A stretch of 64,000 bases of DNA from the NCBI GenBank assembly GCA_020698575.1, contig CM036246.1, positions 2,137,001 to 2,201,000 on the forward strand. Direction: 5' to 3'. Shown here in pieces: positions 23,020 to 34,890 of the stretch (position 1 is its first letter; each line of letters opens with the position of its first letter). Under the pieces are notes generated by a model, which saw nothing but the letters and a program-made list of their open reading frames with translations, was not told where the DNA came from and made no database searches. The position numbers and the translations under genes are program-made. Origin of the DNA: Bostrychus sinensis. Its lineage: Eukaryota > Chordata > Actinopteri > Gobiiformes > Eleotridae.

Positions 23020-23399
23020 TAGAGTGACCAGATGTCTTTATTTAACTGGGACAGTCCCAGTTTTAGGCTCCTTGTTCCATGTCCCAATACAAACCTGTAA
23101 AATGTCCCAGTTTTCAACAAACCATGTCCCAGTTTTCCCCAATCTAATGGAAAAGCACAGGAAACTTTTAACACATTTGTCTAAAGACATTTTTCACTAC
23201 AGTTATTTAGCATGTCAGTGTTTTTTTTTTTTTTTTTCAATAAATTGCCATTAAAATCCAATACTTGTACTTTAATTACATGATAGAAAATTTGATGAAC
23301 TGTGGAAGTTTTTTTGTCACTTTACAAGTTCAAATGTGTTGTGATTAGTGGAAAAAACTATGTGTCCCTGTGTTTGGGTTTAAACGTCTGCTCACCCTA
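23020..23399. mobile_element. hAT-like non-autonomous element (380 bp)
   Basis: Perfect 8-bp duplication TGCATCAT at 23012-23019 and 23400-23407. Ends are TAGAGTGACCAGATGTCTTT and, reverse complemented, TAGGGTGAGCAGACGTTTAA. The interior repeats TGTCCCAGTTTT. No transposase. Confidence 0.9.
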
Positions 23400-23407
23400 T
23401 GCATCAT

Positions 23408-24574
23408 AATAAGAAAAAGCACTTTTCTATGTTAAATGAACAGATTAACTTCATAAAATCAGCAGAGAAGCGATTCTCTTATGGAATTACTCAAATAATC
23501 AAACTAAATAATGGATAGATTACTTGATAATTGATCCCTATGCTTTTACATTGTCCTTGTGAAATGGCAATGGTTTGGTGTCATAAATTAAATTTAATTT
23601 CTCCGCCTTGAGAATTAAATTCTTGTTCTCTGTGGTGCAACACTCACTGGAGTCCTGGGTGTGATGTTTACAATACTGCTATGTATTCAGCGAGCCTTTA
23701 TTTTGACAGTGTAGCGGACGTTTCTTTTATTACTTGGTGCCTATTTCCTGTGTTTGTTTCCTCAGCTGTAGCTCGGTAGATTGCAGCCTATCAGAATGTC
23801 GTGGAGTGTTGTCGTGAGTTGTTCAGATAGTCAGGCTGAGTCAAATTGAAAGCAGTGTATACGGGGGTGACATGTCGCTGTGGCTCCTCTCTGCTGTTGA
23901 GTTGGTGTAAATGTTTTTTTTTTTGTTTTTTTTTTACTTCAGATCAGGACATAGTAAACTAAAACTAGACTACCAACTAAATCTGTGAATGGCCTTCCCT
24001 TGAAGAGAAAAAAGCATTTAACGATAGAGCTTGCACAGTGATGTAAGTGTATCATACTGTGTTTCCTGATCACTCAAATCCACTCCAGCCTTGGGTTTAT
24101 TATTATTGCCTGGCATTACAAGTTTGAAAAACAAAAGCTTTTTATACTGATCTGTAGTGATTCAGTTTGTACAGTGCTCTGGGTCCTCTGAGGTGAGCTG
24201 TGGCCCATGACTCACAGAGGGAGCTAATGTGAAAATGTGAGCAGGTTAGCAGAGTTTATGCAGCGGTCAGTGATGGATGGGCCGGTCCGCTCAGGCCTCG
24301 CTCTCTCTCTCTGGGTTGCTTAGGAGCTCCACTCGACACTCGGACATCCATAATGCTTTCATGTGATTGGCTCGCAGTGCCTCAGAGACTCACAGAGCAG
24401 CTCACTTCAGCACATCAGTAGGAGATGTCAGCCATTCAGAGTGCAAGACCAAGCCAGCGCCATGGTGAGGGGAGGAGCCTAACTCTGTTTAATACATGAG
24501 CCGGCAAAGCTAATATATGATCAATATATGACCTTGTGTACCTGAAAACATAAAAGTCTACACAAATGTTTAGA
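23408..24574. other. Intron stretch, nothing recognised
   Basis: Contains a T-rich run at about 23914-23936 and a short CT repeat near 24299. No coding signal. Confidence 0.5.
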
Positions 24575-25085
24575 ATTGATGCTTTTATTTATATTTTTAA
24601 CCAATCTTGGTCTCCTCTAGAACAGCAGCAAGTTTTACAACCTTTAAAAACATTATCTGACTAAAAGAAAGTGTTTTTATTAAGTACTCTATTAACAGGT
24701 GAAGAGGGCAAAAGAGTCTTGTGGTCTTTACATATAATCAAAGAATAAGGGCACTTCACTTCCTTAAACTTTTTGTATGATGTCATTTTACTACAAAAGT
24801 AAAAATGTCTGTTTTTTTAGATAAATTAGTGAGAGCAGACTGGATGTAGAGGGTTTGTTGATTGGTCGGTGCTTCCTGGAGTGGGTGAGGGTTCATGGGA
24901 GAGGCGGTGGTTTGTGGGACTGAGCATTTTAAGGCCTCAAAAACTCAAATGCCAGAGAATGCATTACACAATCAGGTTGTAAGTAACATAAAACACAACT
25001 CCAGGTATGTTTTTGATGAGGGAACTTTATACCATGGGGACAGAGAGGAAAAGTTGATTTTTCAGAATATACCCAAGCTTGTTTA
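24575..25085 (-). repeat. Repeat family R1, copy 3
   Basis: The reverse complement carries the family blocks from TTCCCTCATCAAAAACATAC through AAAAAGTTTAAGGAAGTGAA to the GACCAAGATTGGTTAAAAAT region near its 3' end. Confidence 0.8.
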
Positions 25086-25264
25086 AGAAAAGCTTGTACT
25101 AAAGAGAAACTTTGTAGTGTCACTAACATCATTTTAAACTGGAAAAAAAATAAAAAATAAAAAATGAAATGGATTAAGAAAAGTTTTTTGTGAGCCTCAT
25201 CTTTAAATTCACTTTGAGCGGAACTGTTATAAGCTATTGTCATTTGCATTGAAATAATCTAGTA

Positions 25265-25340
25265 CAGTGGTTCCCAAAGTGGGGGTCCAGGGCTCCCTGG
25301 GGGACTGTGAAGGTACTGAAGGGGTCCCCTATAAGCTGTC
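25265..25340 (+). mobile_element. hAT-like left terminus, fragment
   Basis: CAGTGGTTCCCAAAGTGGGG is a classic hAT/Charlie-type end. No matching right end or target duplication was found nearby, so only this edge is claimed. Confidence 0.55.
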
Positions 25341-25681
25341 TATCTCAAATACATAAAAATTATGGGGTTTGAAATTAAGTATAGTTATACTTGTTTAAAA
25401 TTAATACTTTAAAGCTATTTTTAACCAGCAGTCAGTTTTTTTGTAAGGTTTTTATAGAAATACGTATATGGAGAAAAACATGAGCCGTTTAGATGACAAC
25501 GTGTTTTGCTGAATCTGTTTGATTGTAGTTTGTCCTTTAGTTTACACAAAGACGCAAAGACAGAGTTCCCTTTTTCTGAATCTGCAATCTTTTAAATACG
25601 CCAGAGGAGGTGTTTTCGTCTCACAGTGGGAGCCGCTCGGATCCTCTCCGCTCTCTGTAAATTGTGAAAATAGCGACTCAC

Positions 25682-25745
25682 TGAGAATAATAAGAATAAG
25701 AATACCTTTATTAGTCCCTCAGTGGGGAAATTGCAACTGCATCAA
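25682..25745 (-). mobile_element. 3' tail of a non-LTR retrotransposon
   Basis: The reverse complement reads TTGCAATTTCCCCACTGAGG then GACTAATAAAGGTATT followed by a (CTTATT)n-like tail, a common fish LINE/SINE 3' end. No body is present, so it is extremely 5'-truncated. Confidence 0.6.
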
Positions 25746-25759
25746 AACGATGATGTAAC

Positions 25760-26961
25760 AGCCCCAATCTGATCAGTGATTGGTTGACTGTTTAAGTCAC
25801 CTAACCCGCAATCACAAAATACAAGGCTTTTATATCTCATACGTTCATATTTAGTCAGTAACTGTCAGTAATATCAGTAAAGTACTTACTTTGATGAGAG
25901 ACTTTATGAGAATGGCTCCAGAAAACCACAAGATCCTAAAGTAGTTAGAAAGTTACAGACGGAGCTATCACTTCCTCTGCTGTTTACTCATTGTGTGGTG
26001 TAGAGCACTTGCGAGGCCCGCAGCGTCGTTTGCTGGACAAACACGAGTACTACAGTTTACAATTGTTTACTTCAGTATTGTTGTTGTGTAAATGCAAATC
26101 GCAGGTGGCGGGACTGTTGTGTTTTCCTGGCCAGTGATGTTGTGTAAACAGGGCCTGCGTGAGATTTTTGGAAATTTAAGAGGGCTACAGCAGTTTTGAC
26201 CTTGGGAATGGCTGAGTAGCCTGGAGTAGTTTCAGTAGTTATTCCTAGTCTGTAGTAGTATTTTCTGCTGTTAGACTCATGTACCTCTGAACTGAGCAAG
26301 TACAGTATCTTGGCCATGATATTTGTTGGAGCATTAGCCTCTTGTGTATGATTTGGGGTTGATGAAGAAAACAGGAAAAGAGGAGCTGCTCACTGTGAGG
26401 CGAATGATTCAGCCTCAGTATGACCCAAAGGTGGTGTGTTCAGGGTCAGATGGTGCTGCACTGGTGTGTTCAGGGTCAGGTCTTTGTGGACACCTAATGC
26501 ATAGAGCATATAGGATTCTCAGCGTCAGGAAAAAAAAAAGATGATGTATCCAATGGCCACATATTTATCATTCTGGGCTGAAAATAGACTAGTCTTAAGG
26601 GTCTTAAGGTCAGTCTTTTTTTTTATGTGTGTAAGTAAATAAAACAATTAAAATAAATAAATAAATGATGTGGCGAGATAGTGAGCTTCTTTTGAACAGC
26701 AGTTTTCAAGTCAGAAATATGTATCAAAGCTCTCTTATGTTCAGTTTCAAATGCTTGTAACATTAGCAAAACATTTAATTTCAAAGACTAATTTGAAAGG
26801 TGAGGCTTAAGGTAGACTTGATTGTCTCTGTTGGGAAATTGGTTCTCTGCCTTCTTTCCGGGCCCCTGGAGCGACCTGTCAGGAGCAGTGGGACAAACTG
26901 AGCAGTGCTTTGGGATGGAGGATTAGCCTGTTGTGCATGGTTTAGGTTGATGGAGTAAACT
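25760..26961. other. Intron stretch with a small duplicated segment
   Basis: A segment of about 43 bp at 26331-26373 (ATTAGCCTCTTGTGTATG) recurs diverged at 26920-26962 (ATTAGCCTGTTGTGCATG). GGTGTGTTCAGGGTCAG is repeated twice near 26433 and 26463. Otherwise nothing recognised. Confidence 0.5.
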
Positions 26962-27056
26962 CACTCAGACACAGGGAGAACATGCAGTCCCCACACAGAA
27001 AGGCCCTAAGTGGTCTGGGATTCGAAGTGCTAACCACTTTGCAACCATGCTGCCAT
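26962..27056 (-). mobile_element. SINE-like family A head fragment
   Basis: The reverse complement gives GGTTAGCACTTCGAATCCCA and TTTCTGTGTGGGGACTGCAT, matching the family A head; the GGGATTCGAA box is partly deleted. Confidence 0.65.
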
Positions 27057-27774
27057 TAAACTGTTTTTTATTGAGAAAAAATATTTAAAAATTGTGAAGG
27101 AAGACTGAAGAATTCATTTTAATATCAATCCAACCATATAAATGCTGTATTTATTTTGTGAGGTGTCAGAAATTTTTTTTATACATAATTTAAAACAAAA
27201 AACACAGAAAATTCATTTGATTTTACAAAATTAAAAAAATGAATGAAAAGGAGCAGAAAGAAGAGTAATTTTATATTATCTGCCCCTTTTAACATAAGGA
27301 TTATAGCATTTACATTCTAACAAATGTTTTCAAACCTTTATGCTAAATTGACTTTTTTGTATGGTATTTTGTTTCATTTGAGTAATCCTGTATGCTGAGG
27401 TGCTGCCCTTCTCAAGAGCTGAAAACACTTGGTCTCACAGCTCTATGTAGACACATGAAACCAGCAAGTGCTCCTGTGCGTTTCTGAAGCCCATACACCG
27501 TCAGCAGACTTGTTCTGATCATTTCAGAGCTTAAACTGCAGCCACTATGAAGCAATCAGCTCATGTAACTCATGTCAACAGGCACCTAATCCTAGTGTTC
27601 TCTACACAAGTCACAGTAACAGCTCCCCTAAAAAGAGGTTTTCCACATATACATTATTTTAAGTTATAAAACATGAAATACTAATGCAAAGGAGTCCAAT
27701 ACTATTTCAAAAACACCTGAAAAAAGCAAAGTGAAGCCATTTAGAAGTGTATTATTTTGTCCTATTAAAAATTC
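27057..27774. other. Intron stretch with a possible R1 fragment
   Basis: About 27360-27405 (TTTCATTTGAGTAATCCTGT) resembles one block of family R1; the match is too short to be sure. Nothing else recognised. Confidence 0.4.
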
Positions 27775-27780
27775 TACATA

Positions 27781-28123
27781 CAGAGTTTCTGCAGTGTTCA
27801 GCAAGTTGAATTTAAGACTTTTTTAGACCTTTTTAAGACCATTGTTCAAATTTTTTTCCTATTTCATAAGCACGCCATTTGCAACAATAAGTGCCGCAAA
27901 GCATTTTGGTCATGGTAAGAGAAGATCTCTTACCATTGACAGCAACAGGCCTTTGAGCATTTCAGTGGGCATCAAATGTATGTAACATATTTAAGACCTG
28001 TTTAAACGTATTTAAGACCTTGTACTCCCCAGCTCTGCAAATGTAAGACTTTTCAAAGCTTAAAATTCAGAGTTTTAAATTGAAGACATTTTTTAGACTT
28101 TTTAAGACCCTGCTGAAACCCTG
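27781..28123. mobile_element. Short DNA transposon-like element (343 bp)
   Basis: Ends are CAGAGTTTCTGCAGTGTTC and, reverse complemented, CAGGGTTTCAGCAGGGTCTT. TACATA flanks both sides (27775-27780 and 28124-28129). Interior TTTAAGAC words recur near both ends. The 6-bp duplication leaves the superfamily open. Confidence 0.65.
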
Positions 28124-28129
28124 TACATA

Positions 28130-29246
28130 ATTGCTTAACAATTAATGTCAGTGCCAGAAAATCCAACCCCATTTAGTGCCACTAAAGGCCTCATTCTTTT
28201 AGGCCAAATTACACAGCTAATTACCTCCATGCTTCATAATCCAAATACAGTGCGGTAGACTGCCGTGTCACTATTACACGATCAGCGGGGCACTTTTATT
28301 TGACGCTTCCAATCTAACAGATCCACAACAGAGACTAAAATCTTCCTCAGTGCTGTCGTTAGCCACTGGTGCCTCCGTACAGCGGGAGCTCCAGCTCACA
28401 GCCAGCTCAAGTGATTTGTCAATACTCCAACAGGCTCGGGATTGAGTTAGTGTCTCTGAGGCTGCCGTAAAGAGCATTGATGAAGCCTAGTGCTGCTCGT
28501 CTTCACATATCGACTTTGAATTACTTCTTTAAAACCAGGCAGCGGCAGTGAAAAGATCCATTGTTATAAAAGATGTATTAGAGGTGTCCAGCCTCAGTCT
28601 AAATAATATTCAGTTTGTAACCTTAAGATTTCATTTGATTGTTCATTGACTCATGTTAGTTCCAGTCAGAAAAGTTAACGTCTTAAAGTGGTATTGATTG
28701 GTATTTGATAGATTCACTCTGTTGGGACCATGAGTGTTTAAGGGGGCTATATTATGCTTTTTGTAAAATATATCTACTCAGAATGGTACTGAGTCATTTG
28801 GAGGTGTTTCTCAATAAAGGATCTGACACTACCACACTTTGAACCTGAAGTACTGCATAAAATCATGAGCAGAAGTTAGTACCCCTTTTTTAAACCATAT
28901 GTGTAAAGAAGATTAGATTGAAAGGGTAATGTCCTAAAGATAACATATGTACAGTTGTGGCTAATGAGTATGGATGTTCTGATCAGATCTATGAGGTCAG
29001 TATTAGATACACTCCAGGCATTGTTCATTTATTGAGCGTCTTGGATTGGATTGAGCATGTGACCGAGCCGAATGCTTGGTTCTGTTTTATGCTGGCTATA
29101 AACCAAAACATAAACAACCACAATGTGACCAAGTGTTTGCAGTGTGGACATACTTTTTATTAGAGAATAAAAGCAGTCCCACAGCAATTTTGTGAGGTGG
29201 GAGTTGTAAAAAAGGAAACACAACAGAATACATCAAGTATGCTCAA
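28130..29246. other. Intron stretch, nothing recognised
   Basis: No repeat ends or coding similarity seen. Confidence 0.5.
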
Positions 29247-29254
29247 GCTAAGGC

Positions 29255-29799
29255 TAGAGGTTGACCAATATATTGAGCTGATTTTTGCCCTTTTTTTATT
29301 TAGACAATTGACCAATTCTTGCACTTTAAAGCTGATTTTTGGCCAGGCACATGTGCGGGTGACTGAAGGACCCCAGCTTCCCCAACTACTTTGGGCTCTG
29401 AACACTGCAGTTCATAGGAAACATCCAAAATCACTTTATCTCCTACCATACCTGAAAAGCTCAAAACAACAATAAAAAAATAATGCTCATTTCTCTGGAA
29501 CAGAACCTTTTAGAACAAAAATTCAAATGCATTTTCTAGCTCTCCCCAAACTCTACTTACACAGCAAATTTGATTGAGTCTTATTGGTTTTCTCAAAAAA
29601 ACTCATCTTTAACTGTTGTCACTGTCAAATTCTAATAGGTATTTCTAAAACAAATGGTTATAAAATAATTTCTTTCATAAAATTAAGAAAATTGGCCCTA
29701 CATATTGGTCCAAAAATCATCAGTGTTTATTGGCCATCGGCTGCTCTGAATTTTAAAAATGGCATTGGCCATAGAAAAATCCTTATCGGTCAACCGCTA
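29255..29799. mobile_element. hAT-like non-autonomous element (545 bp)
   Basis: Ends are TAGAGGTTGACCAATATATT and, reverse complemented, TAGCGGTTGACCGATAAGG. Flanking octamers GCTAAGGC (29247-29254) and GCTGCGGC (29800-29807) match at 6 of 8. Internal blocks such as TGACTGAAGGACCCCAGCTT and GCAGTTCATAGGAAACATCC recur at 52553-53020. The 126-codon frame at 29584 is unrecognised. Confidence 0.75.
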
Positions 29800-29807
29800 G
29801 CTGCGGC

Positions 29808-30434
29808 TGCGGCAAAACAAGAGAACAGTTTCCCTGAGACAGAGACAAGACTAAAAAGATTACACAGAGGTTTGTTGAGTTTATGGAGCTGGGTGACCTG
29901 CCTGTTGCTGAGGTGGAGGCTCATTTATCTTCTTAAGTCTTATGTGTTGTTGTTGTTTGTCTAACCTGTTAAGATCTTTTATTTTCTTTTATCTATTTAT
30001 TTTTTGAGTGAGGAGCAATGATGAATGGATATGACAACTTTCAAATATTTTAAGGTTATGAAGACATTTTCTTCTAAAAATGTTCCTACATAGGTTGAAA
30101 CAGAAGACAGTGGGAGACAGTGGTCAGATGGGAGAACGTGTGAACAGACAGCACCTCTTTAAATCTGCATTAACACAGTGACAGCTGGCGGAGCACTGGA
30201 TATCCCAGTGCTCATATATAAGATCCAACAGAAAAGTGTGCCAGTTGCTCTGGATGTCCCATCCATCAAACCCAAAAAAACTTCCTCCATGTATTTTTTA
30301 CATCACTTCATAATAAAACTGTCTCTAGCAGAAGTAAAGTAGTCTAAAGTAGTTTAAATTATCACTTGGGCAAACGTCAGAGGGGAGAGGGGGGCTATAT
30401 TTATGGATAGGTCACTTATTTTCTACAGAAGGTA
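29808..30434. other. Intron stretch, nothing recognised
   Basis: Unique sequence between two hAT-like elements. Confidence 0.5.
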
Positions 30435-30442
30435 ATTCTCAA

Positions 30443-31340
30443 TAGGGATGGATGATAATGCATTTTTGAACAGATACCGATAACCAATCATTTGAAGCTT
30501 CTTGCAGCCGATACCGATAATGAACCCGATAATTCTTATATAAGATTTTATATCAAATTTTTATCAAACTCAACCTGATTTTGAGAGAAGTACAATTTTA
30601 TGTGGCTGTGAATGAGGCGATCATATCTGTGTATTAATAAAAACTTTACGGTGAAAAGAGACTGTGCCGTCCCACACAAAGCCTTTTGCTTCTGCGTTGG
30701 ACTAACACAAGGCAGTTCTCTGCTCTGTGTGAGAGAAAAAGCCTGAGCTAAGCAGCAGAAAGGCACATCTCCAGCCTCACTTGATGAGAAAAGTGCTGGA
30801 AAACTCCTCTTGCTTCACACACAGTCCGGGGCTATCGTTCTTTCATTTTGTCAAATGTTAACAGACAACACGCCCTTTTAAGACTTGACCTGACCTGACT
30901 GTTTACATGTTAAACTTTTGAAGTGGCGAGATACGCCATGCAGCGCTGTCCATGTGTTCAACTGAGGACAGTGGGGCGGGCTGTTCTGTATTCTTCACAC
31001 ATCTTCATCATGATAAAATTTTAGGAGACTGATGTGAAACGCTAGTAGCCCCCTTCCCTTTTCATGGAACCACTACAGAACATGCAGAAACTGTCTTGCT
31101 TTATCTGACACTGTACAGAAAGCCTGCTCTGGGGGACAGCAGTCTGCAGAAGGGGCGGGGCTGAGGGACACTCACAGACTGAGAGCTGTCAATGAGAAAA
31201 CCACAAGGCAAAGACAGCACAATTAAAGCAGTTTGGGCTTATTATTATCAGTTTTTAATTATTGGAATTATCTGTATGACATCATAATTGCCAATTATCG
31301 GCTCGATAATTATCGGGTCCGATATTATCGAGCATCCCTA
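30443..31340. mobile_element. hAT-like non-autonomous element (898 bp)
   Basis: Begins TAGGGATGGATGATAATGC and ends, reverse complemented, TAGGGATGCTCGATAATATC. Both ends are rich in CCGATAA motifs. Flanks ATTCTCAA (30435-30442) and ATTGTCAG (31341-31348) agree at 6 of 8 positions. No transposase. Confidence 0.75.
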
Positions 31341-31348
31341 ATTGTCAG

Positions 31349-33476
31349 CTCATTTCCAGTTTGGAGAAGCAGGCAGGAGCAATGACATAATAGGGTCTTT
31401 GGTATTTGATATATTGTTGCTTGATGTCTTTATGTTGAAGTGTTACCATTGTCATGTGAAGTCAAAGGTTGCAGTATCATTAGTTTTTTTTCTTTAGAAA
31501 TATGCTTCTGCAATTGAGGAAGCAGTTAACGTCTCCAGAAGTATCATTTATCTGAAAAGTTCATTAACACAACACGGAACGCATCAGGGAGAATGTGTGG
31601 ACTCAGTCTGCATACTGAAGTGAGTGTTTAGAGCTTTGTCACGTCGTCAGTGTTTGCTCTGTCACTGAGCCTCCTGTACACGAGCTTCAGCTCTCAGAAA
31701 CAACAGGCCTTTTGAAGGTTTAGGACCCCAGACCTTCCCAGACCTCCCGTTATGTTTCTGCAATCAATATTAATAATTCACAGTGTTTTCCTTCTTTGAT
31801 GTCAGGTCTCTGGGTTGACTGCCTGTTACACTGTTCACATGGCCATGGGCCAGGATTATAAATGGAGGCCACTTGTGCTACACAAAAAGAATCCATCCAC
31901 ACCAAATTCAAGTCATTATTAGGTTTTAGACCTAAAGTTAGGCAGTGGAGGATAATCAGGCGAGACCTTGCATAATGCCAAAAATGGTTTTGCAAGTTTC
32001 TTACTTTTGTACTAACTCCTTATACAGGAGTACTCCTTATATAGGAGTACAACCTTATACAGTCAGTATCTAATGGCATTTTCTGTCAGCACAAGGAAAA
32101 CTGGCTTTACTGTCATGATAATAATACTCATAATACTAACAATACAATTATTGTTATCATTATTTATATTAATAATAACAATAATAATAAATAATAATCT
32201 AACAATAAATTGTACATTATTGGTAGTAAAATTAATTTGTCTCTGCGCAATAGGCACATTAATGACGAGGACTTGTGCTTGAGCAAAGACTCACTCTGTT
32301 GAGAGACGGACTCTGAGACTCATTTAAGGTCTTTTACTACACAGGGACGCCTCTCTAGAGCTTGACTTGAAAGTTCTGCCCTAAACACAGGGACAGTTTT
32401 GATGCTGCTATTTTGCACACCCCAACCTAAAACAATCAGTTTTAATAATCTGAAGACAATAACCACTTATTGCAAAAAGAGACAGATTAACCAGATTACA
32501 TAAAGACATAATCCTTCACAGCCCACAATAACATAGCAACCCCTCCTGCTTCAGTTTCATTTAAGGAAATAAAGATGATCCAATTTACCACAGCACAATT
32601 CTACAACCTTACCTCAAACTTTCAGCCTTGCCATAAACATTGAGCTCTGAATTCACTGTCGCCCCATTGTACACCAAATCAACAATGACGTGGAGCAGCA
32701 GCACCATGTCACCTGCATATAAACTGCTGTCCGTGTTACTTAGCTGACAATTTACATCAGCGATAATGCATGTGTGTGCAAGGAACTACTCGCTGCACCC
32801 TTCAGCTAAAGATAGGTTCCACCTCTGCTACACTGTCAAAATGGCTCACTGAAAACATAGCAGTGATGTCAGTTGTGTTTTTTCTGTTTTGCTCTCTTTC
32901 CTTTCTCTGCAACTTGCCAGCAAACTCTCCTTTATCAGGGTTTTATTTTAAGGGTTAGTTTTTCCACCAATAATTAAATGCCATTTAGTCATTTTTTGGG
33001 ACAATTTTCTCTCAGAAACATTTATCTAAAGTTATATCTGGTCAGAAATGATACTTTGGTACCAGGTTTTAGTGGCAGCCATGCTCAGCCAGCAGCCTCA
33101 CACACAGCCCTGTGTTTGTTGTGTGATTTCAGGAAAACTTGTTTTTGGATGCACACAGACACAGTCCCTGCTGCGTTTCCAGAGGGCACAAACACAATAG
33201 AGCCACCGCAGTGTGATCAGTCACTCAAACCTTTATAAAGAAAGAGAGAACTGACTTTTGAATTCTGTTTAAGGAAAAACAGTGGTGTGATGAGTGACAA
33301 CCAGCTCAGAGCCAGGAGCTGCACTCTTCTCACAGGTAGAGAAACATCAGTTATATAAAAGAATTAAACTGCATACTCTCATTGGAGAGGTATTTGAATG
33401 ACTTTTAATGGCACTTCACAGAGTGTGGCTGTGGGGTGATTGAATAATGTCTAGCTCTTATTGTACTATGTACCAT
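31349..33476. other. Intron stretch, AT-rich in part
   Basis: 32115-32220 is a low-complexity AAT/ATT-rich region. TATA-AGGAGTAC is repeated near 32020-32055. No gene or repeat end recognised. Confidence 0.5.
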
Positions 33477-33640
33477 TCATTCATCCATTCATTCACTCAT
33501 TCATCATCTTGTATTTCTGTTAGTAGTTATGGGTAGTGAAGCCTATCCCAGTAACTTTGGGCGTTGGTGGGGTATATCCAGGTCAGTGGACAGCTAACAC
33601 TCTGACACAGAGACACACACAGACACATCAACCACATACA
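33477..33640 (-). mobile_element. SINE-like family A, tail-side fragment
   Basis: An ATTC-rich edge followed by CCTATCCCAGTAACTTTGGG and GACACAGAGACACACACAGA matches the tail half of the 16031-16425 copy in the same orientation; the head is missing. Confidence 0.7.
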
Positions 33641-34133
33641 TGTAAAACAAGGCAGTTTTACAGTTTTAACCCTCAGGCCCCTCAGGCCCTCCTGGCACCC
33701 TTTTTAGGATGCTTTTAGGGTCCTTTTCAAAAGTATTTTTTGCTCTTGTTTTGGCACTTTTTTATATTAGGATGATGATATTTGACAAATATGTTCATAA
33801 ATTAATTAATTTTAGTATTTCAGCATCACAAATGAAAAACAAAAACTAAACATTCTACTGTCTAGATAAGAAAAAAACTCACATTCTTCCTCTTAAAGCT
33901 CTTTTTGGTCCCTTTGATTTACATTAAAATCACTTATTTTCACTCTACTGCCATTGCAATACAGAAATGTTAAATCATGTTAATTCCTTTGTAACCCTGT
34001 CAGTCAGAGGCTAAAAAATACACTACCAGATTCACCATTTTCTCATTGCATTGTGGGAAATAATTCCCTTATAATTCCCATTAGATGACACTGACTGTAG
34101 ACTAGGCCTATTAGGTGTTAGGAGTTTCAGACC

Positions 34134-34155
34134 TTTTTTTTTTTTTTTTTTTTTT
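34134..34155. repeat. Poly-T tract (22 T)
   Basis: Homopolymer inside the piggyBac-like element; on the minus strand it would be a poly-A tail-like run. Confidence 0.9.
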
Positions 34156-34506
34156 ACTTTAGTGACACAAAAGTAAAAATGTATATATATTATTATTTTA
34201 CTATTTATTTTATTTGTGTTGTGTGTTGTGTGTTTTTAATTTATTAATTCTGTATATTTTGTACTTCATATTATTGTTTAACCCATTGCCCCACCACGGG
34301 GATATACATAAAAGAAAAGTTTAAAAAGATAATAATACAAAAAAAAAACAAAAAAACAACAACAAGAAAAAAGTAAAAAGTTATTAAAATCAGTCTTAGA
34401 GCTAATCAGAGACCTATCAGGACTGGTAATACCTGCACAAACAAAAAACACCTTGCATCTTTAAATAGTAAATAATTCATGTTTTATTTGCAAATGTGTG
34501 GGAATT

Positions 34507-34606
34507 ATGTAAACAAACTGGCATATAGATGGTTAAAATATGAAAACGATTTCAAAAGTGAAATTGTTTTCATATTTTAACCATCTATATGCCAGTTTGT
34601 TTACAT
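34507..34606. repeat. Near-perfect palindrome, 47-bp arms and 6-base loop
   Basis: Left arm 34507-34553 starts ATGTAAACAAACTGGCATAT; right arm 34560-34606 is its reverse complement at 46 of 47 positions (one mismatch near the loop). The loop is AAAAGT. The matched stem is far longer than chance allows in AT-rich intron. Confidence 0.97.
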
Positions 34607-34805
34607 TATTGAGGACAGGAATTGATGATAAACAAAAAAAGTTTTTTTTCTTCATGTTTTATAGTTTTTAAATGTGACCCAGTGACCTAAAAGAGGTTAA
34701 AGAGGAAGAACCTGATCTTTTAACATGAGAGCCCGAGGGTAAAATAAAAGCTAATGGCCTCTACAGATGAGTTTAAATTCTCATCTCATATCTTAAAGCA
34801 TGCGC

Positions 34806-34890
34806 TGCTCACAGTAGTGTAATGGCTAGTGCTCTGGCTTTGGACATAGGAGCTCCAGGTTCTAATCCCATGGACCTCATGAATGTGACG
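34806..34890 (+). mobile_element. tRNA-like SINE head (diverged family A)
   Basis: CAGTAGTGTAATGGCTAGTG in the A-box region and CCAGGTTCTAATCCCAT in the B-box region at tRNA-like spacing. No recognisable body follows. Confidence 0.6.

Larger units (their letters stand above)
33670..34739. mobile_element. piggyBac-like non-autonomous element (about 1.07 kb)
   Basis: The left edge is TTAA (33666-33669) then CCCTCAGGCCCCTCA; the right edge, reverse complemented, is CCCTCGGGCTCTCA after TTTA (34740-34743 reads TAAA, one change from TTAA). The inverted CCCTC(A/G)GGC ends next to TTAA fit piggyBac. It contains a T22 run and a strong palindrome near its right side. No transposase. Confidence 0.6.

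Noticed and set aside
25265..25750. Complete hAT element starting at CAGTGGTTCCC
   Set aside because: No inverted right end or repeat of the left octamer was found nearby; only a fragment is reported.
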